NCBI GenBank assembly: GCA_015345905.1
Contig: JADDTR010000023.1
Location: 310,001-374,000, forward strand
Reading direction: 5' to 3'
DNA: 64,000 nucleotides
Origin: Aotearoamyces nothofagi
Lineage: Eukaryota; Ascomycota; Leotiomycetes; Leotiales; Tympanidaceae
Position 1 is the first letter of the stretch. Each line of letters begins with the position of its first letter. Both the position numbers and the translations under genes were made by a program. The notes under the pieces were generated by a model, which saw only the letters and a list, made by a program, of their open reading frames with translations, was not told the DNA's origin and made no database searches. Below are positions 22,901-33,037 of this stretch, in pieces.

Positions 22901-25043
22901 TTCTCATGGCACAGTTGTTCGTACTTCTCTGTCTCTTCTTCATTCAGAAACTCTTCAACTCGATTGACAGATACAGTGGACTCCTGTACGTGCGCAATCA
23001 TATCGCCTAGCTGGTCAAGGGGGACCCTTAGGATGGTGAAAAGCGAAATTGCTGTAAAGGCTACGGAAGGATAAAGCTCCTTCTTTTCGATAAGAGTGTA
23101 TACCAGGAAGGAGAAAAATGTGATTAAAACAGGTACTGTATTCCACACAGCTACTGCAAAGGACCAAATGATATACTTGCCGCGTGTAGCTTTAAGTTCT
23201 GCTGCTCTCTTCTCGTTGACAATCGCCCCGAAGCGTTGTTCCCAGGCAAAGAACTTTATTATACGAATATTTTGAAGAACTTCATTCGTAGTGTGTATTC
23301 GTTTGTCAGTTGCAGCCATAATCTTCTTCTGAGCGGTGTTAAATCCCTTTGCGAAAGCAAAGTTTACTGGAAGGAGTAAAACCATGACAATTAAGCCAGG
23401 AATGGAGCTTAAGCCTAAAATTCGCCATAACAGTATGATACATACGATCAACTGTGTCGGGGCCGAAGAAAGAAGGTAGTGCAAATAACCACTGATTTCA
23501 GCAACTTTGAATGAATCGACAGACATCAGGTTGATGATGGTTCCGACGTTAACCTGCGCATCAGATGCCCCTTTCTCCAAGCCAGGTGCAACGGGACTTG
23601 TCGGATCTGTTGTGACACTACTAGCTTCTGAATTTTGAGGATCATTCTTCTTCTTGTCGTTCTTATCCAAACCGAAGAGTTTCTTAAGCTTGCTAGGTTT
23701 TACTGAACCTTCCTTGTCCTTCTTGTCCTTCTTTGCGCCGAGTACGGTATCATTGCTTGTGGCTGCCTTGCGACGAAGAGCCTTAGCATAGATCTCACCA
23801 ATGATGATTGCTCGCAGTTGAAGAGAAAGTTTTCGACCAATCCATAAAGCCTGCTGATCAAGGAGGGATCGGATGATGTCAGAAGTCGCCAGTAATATGA
23901 CATAGAGCCAGATTACATTGCGCGGTTTTCCTTGTGGTTCCTCTATATATTCAAGAATAGCCTTGAGGAGGAGTGTCGGAGCAAAAGTGAACCAAGCTGA
24001 GAGAAAGGCGTAGGTGCATTGGGTAGTAAGTTTGACGCGGAAGTAGTGGAGCAGATGCCATGTCAGCATTGTAGTTTTCTTTATCTGACGATAATCTGAA
24101 AGAACAGCGGCAGCCTTATCCCTTGGTGATAGATTCCACACATCTGGCATTTCAACCGGCCTTTGATAACCTTTCCACACAATCGGGTCAACCCAAGAGA
24201 AGGTTGCGATGGAAAACAAACTTGCTAGGGGCTCTCTTGAGGGCTCGATATCTCCCTCATATTCCACCACAACAGCCTTATTTCCCTTGCGAGTCGTAAT
24301 GGCAATTACGAATAGCAGTGTTGATAATATGAACTCAACGATAATCAAGACTTGAGTCAATCTGGATCGCGGGTGGATGATTACAGACCGAAGCGTAATG
24401 GTTTCTAAGAGCCATAGAGAAGTATAGATGATAGCTGTATGATTCCAAAGATGAGGTACCCTCCAACGAGTATCCGGGGGAAATAGTCGAAAGCCCGTAA
24501 GGGTGAGAACGTATAACCAGACAAATAGGCCCGTTAATGCGGCTGGAGTCCCATGAGATCCATATGCACGTTTAGCCAAAGCAATGATATTGACCACGAC
24601 AATCCCAACGATTGCCAGAACCTCGAGGATGACGATCAAATATTGGCCTGCCGGGCGATCAAGTTTCCGGAGTGAGTCACTAGTTGCTGTTTTCGCAAGT
24701 GCCAGTCTACCTCCATGGATGGACCAATCCTCTTCCTCGTCGGAATCTGTCTCATCTGCTGCTTCGTCGTTTGGATGGTGTCCAGGCACCCCGAAGACAT
24801 TGCTCCCATTCGCGAGTGGTTCATAGTTGTCGCGCCTCGATTTTATGGTTCGCTGAACTGCTTGGCTTAAGAGGAGCAACGCTGAAAGACCAACGACGAC
24901 AGCAGGAAATAGAACTTTTAGGAAGCTAGAATACGGTCAGAAGGAAGTCGGTTTCCGGGATCGAGGAAGACTTACTCGCGCTGGAAACAGTTTGTGAAAT
25001 CGTCGACCTGCCATATCGGGCCTTTGCAATGGCCGGGCGCCAT
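19921..25043 (-). CDS. full-length ABCC (MRP-type) transporter, Ybt1/Vmr1-like
   Basis: ATP-driven exporter of the multidrug-resistance-associated family, probably in the vacuolar or plasma membrane. Exon 1 (25043-24976) encodes MAPGHCKGPIWQVDDF; a 50-nt intron follows, then exon 2 (24925-19921), giving 1690 aa. The start is chosen because splicing restores the continuous N-terminal helix FQRDFLKVLFPAVVVGLSAL. Layout: an N-terminal membrane region (TMD0-like), TMD1, NBD1 with Walker A GPTGSGKTS (about residue 750), signature LSGGQKQR and Walker B HVLLDDCLSAVD. Then come a charged linker, TMD2, and NBD2 with Walker A GRTGAGKSS (about 1440), a degenerate signature LSQGQCQ and Walker B VLMMDEATASID. 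The NBD1 Walker B ends in D-D instead of D-E, as usual for ABCC site 1. A lysine-rich insert (LKKLFGLDKNDKKKN) interrupts TMD1. Substrates cannot be read from sequence. Confidence 0.95.
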
Positions 25044-25961
25044 GGCGCAGATAAGGGAAGACAGAAGAAAAGGCTACACAGCCAGCGGCACTCTGCGGCT
25101 GCCCTCAAAACTCTGCGGAATCCAAGAATTGGACGCCAGATGGATATTATACAGAAGATATCGCCTGGTTCTAAGGGGAGGAAAGTTTCTACAACCAAGG
25201 CGGGATGGAATGGTGCGAAATTCGAGGCGATACTCGTTACGTCGACCGTCGTCCGCCCTCTAGCTCGCAGCTACGTCTCTTCCGTCCGCCGGCGGTCTTT
25301 TATCGCGAGACGAGAGATTAACGTTGCGCGGGCCAGGGCAGTCAAGATAACAACATACATTTGACAAGCTCTACCGCAATACCGTCAATGCCGTAAGATG
25401 GCACAAAGATGGTGTCTTATCGAATAAGAGCAGGTGCCACGCACATGGGGAGCAACTGCCTTAAACCCAGGGCTGCTCGAAAGCCAGAAGCCAAAGCCAG
25501 AAGCCAAAAGTAGAAGCCAGGAGCCATGGCCTGGAAGGCGGTCTCGACGGCCACGGCGGGTCTTGTTATCGAGATGCAGACATGCAGACTGCAGCTGTAG
25601 ACCTGCAGACTCACTTGCAGGCTCGCAGCACGCGATACAGCACCCGGTATCACCCACCACTCACCGCATCCTCCCCACTCTTCTCCAGACAGCGCTGAAC
25701 GCTCAGATACCTCAATCACAAGGCACTGATTATACAGCCAGACCGACAGACTTACGGATTCCGATTTTCCTGAGTCATCCGCCGTCATCCGCCGTCGCCC
25801 ACGCACTCACTGCCCGTGCCCACGCCGCCTCGCAATTACCACCTACCACTTCCGGTAGCTCGACACGGGCCGGCGGCTCGAGTAACCGTGCTTCGGGCGG
25901 GCTGATAAGCAAGCAGCATAAGCACGGCTAAGCACAAACAGCGCCCGACGTGCTCCCGACG
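25044..25961. other. divergent intergenic region
   Basis: About 0.9 kb holding the promoters of the ABC transporter and of the cysteine-rich hypothetical gene. It contains AGCCAGAAGCCA-type duplications near 25480-25530 and a direct duplication CCGCCGTC(A/G)(T/C)C near 25780-25800. No gene called. Confidence 0.5.
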
Positions 25962-27186
25962 ATGAAGTATTCGGATTCGAAGGGACATAATAAACAGAGT
26001 CATAAGGGGCCACGGTATCACCCCTACTCCCCAAGAATCGAAGGCCTTTATGAGCAGGTAGACTGGGCTCGGACCCGTAAAGCGTACCAGCAAACGTCTT
26101 GGGCCGATCCGGCATGTGCCCTGCAACATGAACACAGAAGAGCGTGCCAGGAAGCCACTCGTCCGTGTTTTGTTCACGAATTTTATGCCTGCCCGTACAT
26201 GACTAAAAACAAGGCGAAGGAGTCACTGTGGCCGGGCCGTGCACATTACCAGAACGTCGATGAATTTAATGCAGTGACTATCACGGAAAACTTTATGCAT
26301 ATGGACATCCGCGACAAGGAGGAGGCCGTCAAAATCGCCCGCAGTTTTCTACCTGAGGAAACCGAGCAAGATGAGCAAGATGAGCAAGATGAGCGCGACA
26401 AATTGCCAGAGAATAATACAATGATAGATAATGAGAATCGTACGTGTACGGCTATGAGTCAGGAGGCCGCGGCCATCACACTCGCTACCAATACTCTTCC
26501 CAGTGGAACTCAGAAGAGGATCAAGAAACGGGTTAAGAATATTGCTACCATCTATAAAGATGCTAGAGCCGGAATACTTGCCGTTCCTCCCGCGGAACCA
26601 CTAAAAGTACGAAAGAGCCCTAACGAACCATTGGAGAAGAACATAACGACACATGTTGAGGAGATCGGAGGCTCATGGGGCCTGGAATTATACGTACGTG
26701 ATAACTATTGTCACCACAAAATCAGGAAATCTAGCGATCCACGTGCCTGCGACAATATTTTAGATCTCCTTCTCGTCAAGTGGAGGACAATTCCATGGCA
26801 AACGAAGTCGGTAAGGAGAGCGCCTGAAGGCAGAAAGAAGTTCCACAGCGAGACTTTTCTTATCTAACTTGCATCTATAGTATTACATAGCTAGAGGCAA
26901 CCTTGAGATGGAGAGGCGGAAGGGACTCATCGCGGCGGAGCGTTACAGATATCCTATACCGAGAGACCCTATTCAATTTTGTAGAGATGGCAATCTCGTT
27001 CCGGAATACCAGGATCGTGAAAGTGAAGCTCTCTCTCGTCAGACGCTGTCACTCGAGCAGAGACAAGACAGGAAATTATCCTTTTGCAAATGCATGTGTA
27101 AGTTTTGCAGTCGGACTAAAGGAGCACTACCTCCAATGTCGCATCTCTTCGATATTTGTCACGGCTGCAAATATCCTTTAATATAA
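25962..27186 (+). CDS. unrecognised cysteine/histidine-rich basic protein
   Basis: I do not recognise this family. Exons 25962-26810 and 26881-27186 give 384 aa; the 70-nt intron (GTAAGG...CTATAG) has a clear TCTAACT branch site. The N-terminus is basic and His/Tyr-rich. A Cys/His cluster follows (CALQHEH, RACQ, RPCFVHEFYACPYM, about residues 50-80), then a short conserved-looking stretch NENFMHMD-like (TENFMHMDIRDKEEAVKIAR). A run of DEQ repeats (EQDEQDEQDERD) marks a disordered centre, followed by a basic region QKRIKKRVKNIA. The C-terminus has a possible zinc-binding module FCKCMCKFCSRTKG...CHGCKYPLI (six cysteines and one histidine). This could be nucleic-acid or zinc binding, but no function is claimed. 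The splice-restored C-terminal cysteine cluster argues that the gene is real. An earlier start (non-ATG) upstream cannot be excluded. Confidence 0.6.
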
Positions 27187-28056
27187 TCCACCCAATGATC
27201 AAGCACAGCAGAAGCAAGCAACTTCGGAGAAAGCTGAATAGATATTGTGGCCCCACCACAGAAGCCCTTACTCAGCGTACGACTATTCATGATTCTAAGC
27301 GTGGTGAGTCAAAAGCATGGCATTATTGTATAGTATTGCTATAAACATTCATGCGACTGATTGGATATCACATTTGTGGTTTGCTACAAAAAATTATATC
27401 ATAGGCAAAGCAGCACACTCGTTCCAAAGAATGTTGTAAACGTGTCTTCCTTCGTAAGGCGTCACATGTCTCTCCGGTAGGTAGACATATAGGCTAAGCA
27501 TCCTTTTAGATTAGGTAGGATACATAGATGTCTAGTCCACAGCCAATACATAATTATGTAACATCATTCTACTAAATCCTCTTATACTATCGTTCCTTGC
27601 CGATATTGAGGGAACCGCAAGAGACCGCGAAATCATGTTATTCGGCACTATGATTCTCATACAGTTGCAATAAATGTTTCTCCGCCTCAATCCAAAACCC
27701 TTTCCACTTATTTGGATGGCAGATTAGAGTCGATTCAAATGGCCATCAGTGTACGAGAGACTAATGGTCCATTCAAGTATGAACTGCCACATAAACGCAA
27801 GAAATGCACTACACAGTGTTCATTTAAGACATGGCTAACATTTTCTTTTGATATTTATCCTTACAATGCCACCTTTAATAGATAGCTACATAGGTTAGAC
27901 ATTATTCTAGTCTAGAATAGACAGATGTCTACCCCAAATGCATACTATTTCCACTAGCTTTTTCACCGCTGAACCCCTATATGTCATGATTGTACACAAG
28001 TTCAAGGAACCTTCGGGGCAGAGTTCCACTGCCCCATAATGATAAGGGACTACACA
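27187..28056. other. convergent AT-rich intergenic region
   Basis: 870 nt between converging genes, AT-rich, with no open frame of note. Two related stretches, CTAGAATAGACAGATGTCTA near 27911 and TTAGGTAGGATACATAGATGTCTAG-like near 27512, share a GATGTCTA core. Confidence 0.45.
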
Positions 28057-29630
28057 TTAGCCCATAACAAGACCCTTTAAGCCATTGCCCATATCTCCTT
28101 CCTTCGCTGCGATTTCAAAATATCCGTAGATGATACTATGTATTGTGTTAGTAAAGGGCCAAAGTATATAGGATGGGATTCAACATACGTGACAGCCAAT
28201 AGAATACCTGTGCCAGATCCAAGGGCTCCCATTAAGTCACTGGCGACGGAAAGCGCGCCAATGCACGCACCACCGAAAGCAGCTGCGGTAGGGATAATCC
28301 TCTTCAACTCTTTGTACATGCTCTGCTCACGGTGGCCAGCCATGACAAGACCTTGATCCTTAAGTTGTTTCGCAACATCCCTTGGGCTCGAACCGGAAAC
28401 CTCAATCCATGTTTTTGAGAAAACAGCGCAGGCAATAAGCATATATGAGATATAGACAGCAGTGTGGATAGGGTCCAAAAGAGCATCGGTGAAATTCAAA
28501 GGGGGAGACATGTAATACGCGATACCAGAGACTGCGAAAAGCTGGGCTGAGCCCTCCTTCGGCTCCCAAACACCGAAGAGACGGACCAGGAGGTTCTCGG
28601 AGAAACGTGAGTATAACATCTGGCTGATCAAGAAGACGTTTGATGACAGTGCTGATTGAAGCATGATAGGCATGTTTGAGGTGTAGAAAAGGCGGACTGG
28701 GTATGAGCCCCGAGCGCCACGTTGACGGGAAGACTTGACTGGGATCTCAACGCGGAAGCCCTGTAGGTAGATGACGGCTGCGAAGACAATGAGAGTGGCC
28801 AAAAGGTTCATGATGTTGGGGAGATTTTGTCTATAAAATGCTTCCTGGAGAGCGCGTTGCTTGTTTGGCCATGTGAACAACAAGTGGAATAGGGCAATGA
28901 CCGCACCCTCAAACTCAGGCCCACGTCCAGTGTTGACAGTGGTTGGAGAGAATGCTTTCCAGACAATAGACTCGCAGATGTTTGTCGCAATGAAGAGAGA
29001 GATACCGCTTCCAAGGCCATATCCCTTCTGGAGAAGCTCATCAAGAAGAATAACGATAAGACCAGCGACAACCAATTGGAGAATCAAGAGGAAGACAACA
29101 CCGGCGCCGAGATCCGAAGGCTGGCCATAAAGACCAGTGAAGACGTATACGGTAGCTTGACCCATAGATAGGATGATGGCGAAAAGTTTCTGTGCAGTTT
29201 GGTACAGCTCGCGGTCCGACTTCAAGTCCAAATTTACGTCAATCAAATGCGTTCCAGCAAGGAGCTGGAAGACCATTCCTGATGAGATGATAGGCGTAAT
29301 ACCAAGCTCCATCAGAGTTCCTCTGTTACTTGCCAGCATCATTCGTAGCCAGTATAATGGATCTGAGGTGTCTGAAGACACAATGCCGTACAATGGCATT
29401 TGACTCATAACCAAGAAGATCAATAATGTCAAGCCCGTCCACATCAATTTCTGGTTAAAAGGGACCTTTGTCTCGGGTTGCTGGACCTCAGGGAGGAACG
29501 GCGTAAAGGGCTTGATGAGGTCGAGGAATCGGACTGCGTATGCCACGTCAGTTAATGGTCTTGATTGAGACCTCGCACATGGCCGAAGCTGGGTAGAATA
29601 TTTGAAGAAAGGTTACTTACGGCCACTCAT
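28057..29630 (-). CDS. sec61: SEC61 alpha, ER protein-translocation channel
   Basis: Pore-forming subunit of the ER translocon (SecY family), ten membrane spans. Three exons: 29630-29621 (only ten nt, Met-Ser-Gly plus one base), 29533-28189 and 28135-28057, giving 477 aa, the usual family length. The start is fixed by the conserved N-terminus [13 protein letters not shown], which appears only after splicing the 87-nt first intron. The end is fixed by [16 protein letters not shown], restored by splicing the 53-nt last intron; the unspliced frame runs into an unrelated tail and a later stop. Visible signatures include [27 protein letters not shown], the plug region [21 protein letters not shown] and [19 protein letters not shown]. 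Neighbour: PGS1 on the same strand 0.4 kb upstream. Confidence 0.97.
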
Positions 29631-30019
29631 CTTGGCGGTTCTCTTGAGAAAAAAACCTCACTGACGTGGAGCTGAAGAAAACAATGCTTAAGGAGCGACA
29701 AGACAAAGCACACCAGTGTGAAGGTATCGACGTCGCAAAGTCGATGTATATTCGCGTGATGATCTGTTCAGAAGGGAGTTCGCAGCAGCCTGGAGAGCTT
29801 AAGTTTGTGTGGGGCGTGCGGCTTTAAATTCGTGTCCTCTAACACAAGCTTAGATTCGCGAACTAGATATGCACGTGATTGGAAATCGCCGCTACAAGAT
29901 CCGTTGGGGAGATCAAGGTATCACTACAACATGTTTTGCTTCGGTTTACATTTAATGATGCTAATTATGTCTAAGTTCTATGAAGTACAAAACAGTTACT
30001 TGGAGGCTGGTTAATATAT
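29631..30019. other. SEC61 promoter region / PGS1 3' side
   Basis: 389 nt between the PGS1 stop and the SEC61 start, both on the minus strand. It should hold the SEC61 promoter and 5' UTR. GCACGTGATT near 29870 is an E-box-like element. Nothing else was seen. Confidence 0.45.
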
Positions 30020-31738
30020 TCATAATGCTCCTCCGACTACACTGACAATCCACATGCCAACCCTCACTCTCAGGCCTGCTCTTCGGTCTATCTTCGCAAA
30101 GTCATCAATGCCTACTTCTTTGGCATGCTCCTGCAGCCAGGCCTTCTCTTCTTCGAGTCTCCTCTTCAGTCCTTCATTTCTTGTGACTATCAATGCGTTT
30201 GCCTCTAAATCCAAAGAGTAAGATCGTTTCGTGTAATTTGACGAGCCTATGAGTGAAATACTCGGCGCCTTCTCATTCGGCATGGCAATCCAAAGGCCCT
30301 TGGCATGGTATGTCCAGCCACCAGGCTGTCCAGACGTACCTAAGCGCCATTCTTTGAGGGTTATAGCTTTACTCCGCCCTGCGCGTTGCACGCCTTCCAG
30401 GAATCGCCGTGCTAGAAGTGTATATGCAGGTGGCAGAAGTCCAGAAACCCCTTTGGAACCGTAAAATCCATTTGCCCAAGGCGAAGCTGTGACGACGGTG
30501 CCTTGATATGATTTTGTATTGATAAGGAGACGCGTGAGCGACGGGTCGGGGTTAAAGTAACCGGCTGTAAATGTCCAGCTAGACTTGGAGAAGGCATCAA
30601 GAGCCAAAGTCTGCAGAATGGACGTGATTGCTGGTAATTCTGTCGAGACATCTGGTGTCAGGAGCTGAGTAAGCTGTGATAGTGGATATACCGAAGTATC
30701 AGACGATTCCGAGGGTTGTTTGGAAACCGTCTTGATGATGGGGGTGAGCAATTTTGTGGCACGTGAAATATATGCTAAGGAGTCATCTAATGGGGATGGT
30801 GCTTCGTTCGTCGATGGCCATGTCATCAAATAGCCAGACTCGTCATTAGGATCCGGTACTACTAGAAAGCTTAGCTTTGCAACTGCACTTTGGATCTTCC
30901 AAAAGTATTCTGTAATTTCTTTCGAGGAAAAAACATGATACCGATCTTGGCGATTGGTGAAGTAGTCATTGGAAAGATTAGCTCTATCATTGAAGTCAGT
31001 GCCCGATAATCTATAAACCGGGAACAGCATTGTACCCTGAAATGATAATTTCATCGTCCACTCCATATAATTTCATATGTTGCAACCCCCAGCCTTCATT
31101 GATGCGTTTAGGGATATGTCTTTTCCGCAGGCCTGTCAAATTTGGTGTGTGGTACATCCGTATTTCAACTCTTTCTGGCCCGAATTCGGCAACCAACGGT
31201 GCAAGAAGTGATGCACATGAAGCATTCGGAGATTCCCGTGTTCCCCTCAAGGCATCGGTGAGAATGCTAAGTTTCAGCAATGGCTTAGAACGTAGAGCAC
31301 TCTGAAGTGTGGAGATCTATGGATTGTCAATACGAGCTCAAAATAGGCAAAATGGTATTATACTAACAAGCTCATGTTCCGCTTTCCCAATATACAAAGT
31401 GGAAAGAAAGATCCGACTTTCTGCATTCCGGATCTTAGTCTATTGCTATCAGCTTCAGACTCCAAACAGATTCCGTAAATGGTTTTGACCTTCAAGGTAT
31501 TGTAGAAGTCGGCCGGAGATTGTAGAATCTGAACTTGAGAGCCTTGTATGTCGAATCGGGGGGCAAGTTTGTCCAGGTCGTTTGTAAAAGCACCCAGCAT
31601 TGAGACCGAAGAAGGTCCATTTGTAGTTGGTGGTGGTGAAGCCGTCGAGTATTTGCGGTTCTTAACCCGGAGAAGCCATGGCTTACAGCTATTCAGCCTT
31701 CGAGTAGCAGAGCATCGCACTATACCCCTAGCTATCAT
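30020..31738 (-). CDS. pgs1: CDP-diacylglycerol-glycerol-3-phosphate 3-phosphatidyltransferase (PGP synthase)
   Basis: Mitochondrial phospholipase-D-superfamily enzyme making phosphatidylglycerophosphate, the committed step to cardiolipin. Exons 31738-31490, 31433-31368, 31316-31036 and 30983-30020 give 519 aa. HKD motif 1 is HMKLYGVDD followed by IISGANLSND, the latter restored by splicing. HKD motif 2 is HAKGLWIAM with GSSNYTKRS. RIFLSTLYIGKAEHELI is the conserved N-terminal block. I prefer the start at 31738: it gives an Arg-rich presequence MIARGIVRCSATRRLNS...NRKYSTASPP, as expected for mitochondrial import. An upstream in-frame ATG at 31900 would add 54 residues (573 aa) and leave only 15 nt to the divergent neighbour. 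Intron 1 has an unusual donor, GTCAAA, but keeps the frame and joins conserved blocks. Confidence 0.93.
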
Positions 31739-31915
31739 AACCGCTGCTCTCAATCGACCGGACTGAAAGGCGTAATTGCGAGAATACGAAAGACAACCTT
31801 CAAGCTTTAAGCTCTCTGCCCGCGATTGAACTAGCGTGGTTTCGCGAAGCCGAGGACCGTCACTTTCAACAACCTCACTACTACGGGACGCCACTGCCAT
31901 TGCAACAGCGCCAGG
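31739..31915. promoter_or_regulatory. shared divergent promoter PGS1 / NDUFA12
   Basis: Only 177 nt separate the preferred PGS1 start (minus) from the NDUFA12 start (plus), so the two mitochondrial genes must share one compact promoter. The segment also reads as an open extension of PGS1. Confidence 0.55.
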
Positions 31916-32680
31916 ATGTCAACCATATTAAGAACACTGCGCAATCTGCGCCAGATTGGCCTGAAGGTATTCATCTTATTATATGCTTTCTGGGACCCTG
32001 CTAATCAATATACGTTATATAGGATTACGGTCACCAGTTACATGTACGCTCCCCCATGACGAAAAGTTGCCAATACGAAAGATGAAGCTGACATTGGATC
32101 CTTTACCTGTAGTATATTGGTAGGTTTTGAATAGGTGGTCGATTACACGGAGTATGCTAAGCAACTATGCAGGTGATACCAAAGCCGGCACATTGATTGC
32201 CACTGACCGTTGGGGTAACAAATATTTCGAGAACCTAGCAGACGAGCTGCCATGTAAGCTACGACTTAATTTTCGGTCTCCTACCCATATATTGACGGTA
32301 TACAGTGAGAACGAGATGGGTGGACTACAAGGATGATGAGCTTGATGCGTATGAGGCCCCAAAAGCGTCAGGATGCAAAGCCCCAAGCCGATATACTAAC
32401 AAGCTGCAGATCACACATTGAGCCAGGATGGCATGCATGGATATCATATATGGTTGACAAGCCACCGACTGAGGATCCGATTCTTCGGACACAAGTGCGT
32501 TCTTGGGAATTGCCAGAGCACCGAGCAAACCCAACATTCAGTAGAGCGGCTTTCCGAACATATTCAACGTGAGTCCCCGCTATGGGTATCTTTCCTATAG
32601 TGTTTGCAAGCTGACATCCCTTATGCAGCGTCAAACCAAAGATCAACGCATGGCAGCCAACAGTAGCATCCAGAATATGA
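31916..32680 (+). CDS. NADH:ubiquinone oxidoreductase subunit NDUFA12 (complex I B17.2 type)
   Basis: Accessory subunit of mitochondrial complex I. I read seven exons: 31916-31966, 32023-32043, 32113-32119, 32173-32253, 32306-32348, 32410-32568 and 32629-32680, giving 137 aa, the family length. The third exon is a 7-nt microexon (TATATTG) flanked by CTGTAG and GTAGGT. It supplies Tyr-Ile-Gly in the conserved HYIGDTKAGTLI and without it the frame breaks. Other family landmarks: GTLIATDRWGNKYFEN, RTRWVDYKDDELDAS, EPGWHAWISYMVDKPP and the C-terminal KPKINAWQP. Six introns in a 414-nt coding sequence is high for a filamentous ascomycete. It is divergent from, and probably co-regulated with, PGS1. 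Confidence 0.93.
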
Positions 32681-33037
32681 GTGCTTGTACTCTATTGTAC
32701 ATAAATTATACACAGCGAATCCTTATTATTTGTGTGCTCGTGATTCATGCTATGATGTGTTTAATACTACACTTGTGTTTACTGCCTCCACCATATGCAG
32801 TTTGAGAAACCTGCATATTTGATGCAGTTCTAATTTAGCTATTTAACGACGATATGTCGAAGAATTTTCCATACCATGATCCCATGTATCCTTAGACTAT
32901 GTAAACTCCAGAGAGCAGTAATAACGGAGAAAGCTCGTATCATCGTAAAGGGCCCATTAAAGTGGTACATTGACCATTCTATTAGAAGGGTTGCAATATG
33001 GTTAGCAAACCTTGGCCTACAGTCATACATTTTGTTC
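32681..33037. other. convergent intergenic region
   Basis: 357 nt of AT-rich DNA between the NDUFA12 and PFKFB 3' ends. No signal apart from presumed 3' UTRs. Confidence 0.45.

Noticed and set aside
28077-29546. Unspliced SEC61 reading frame
   Set aside because: Both ends differ from the conserved family; canonical introns restore MSGLRFLDL and [14 protein letters not shown].
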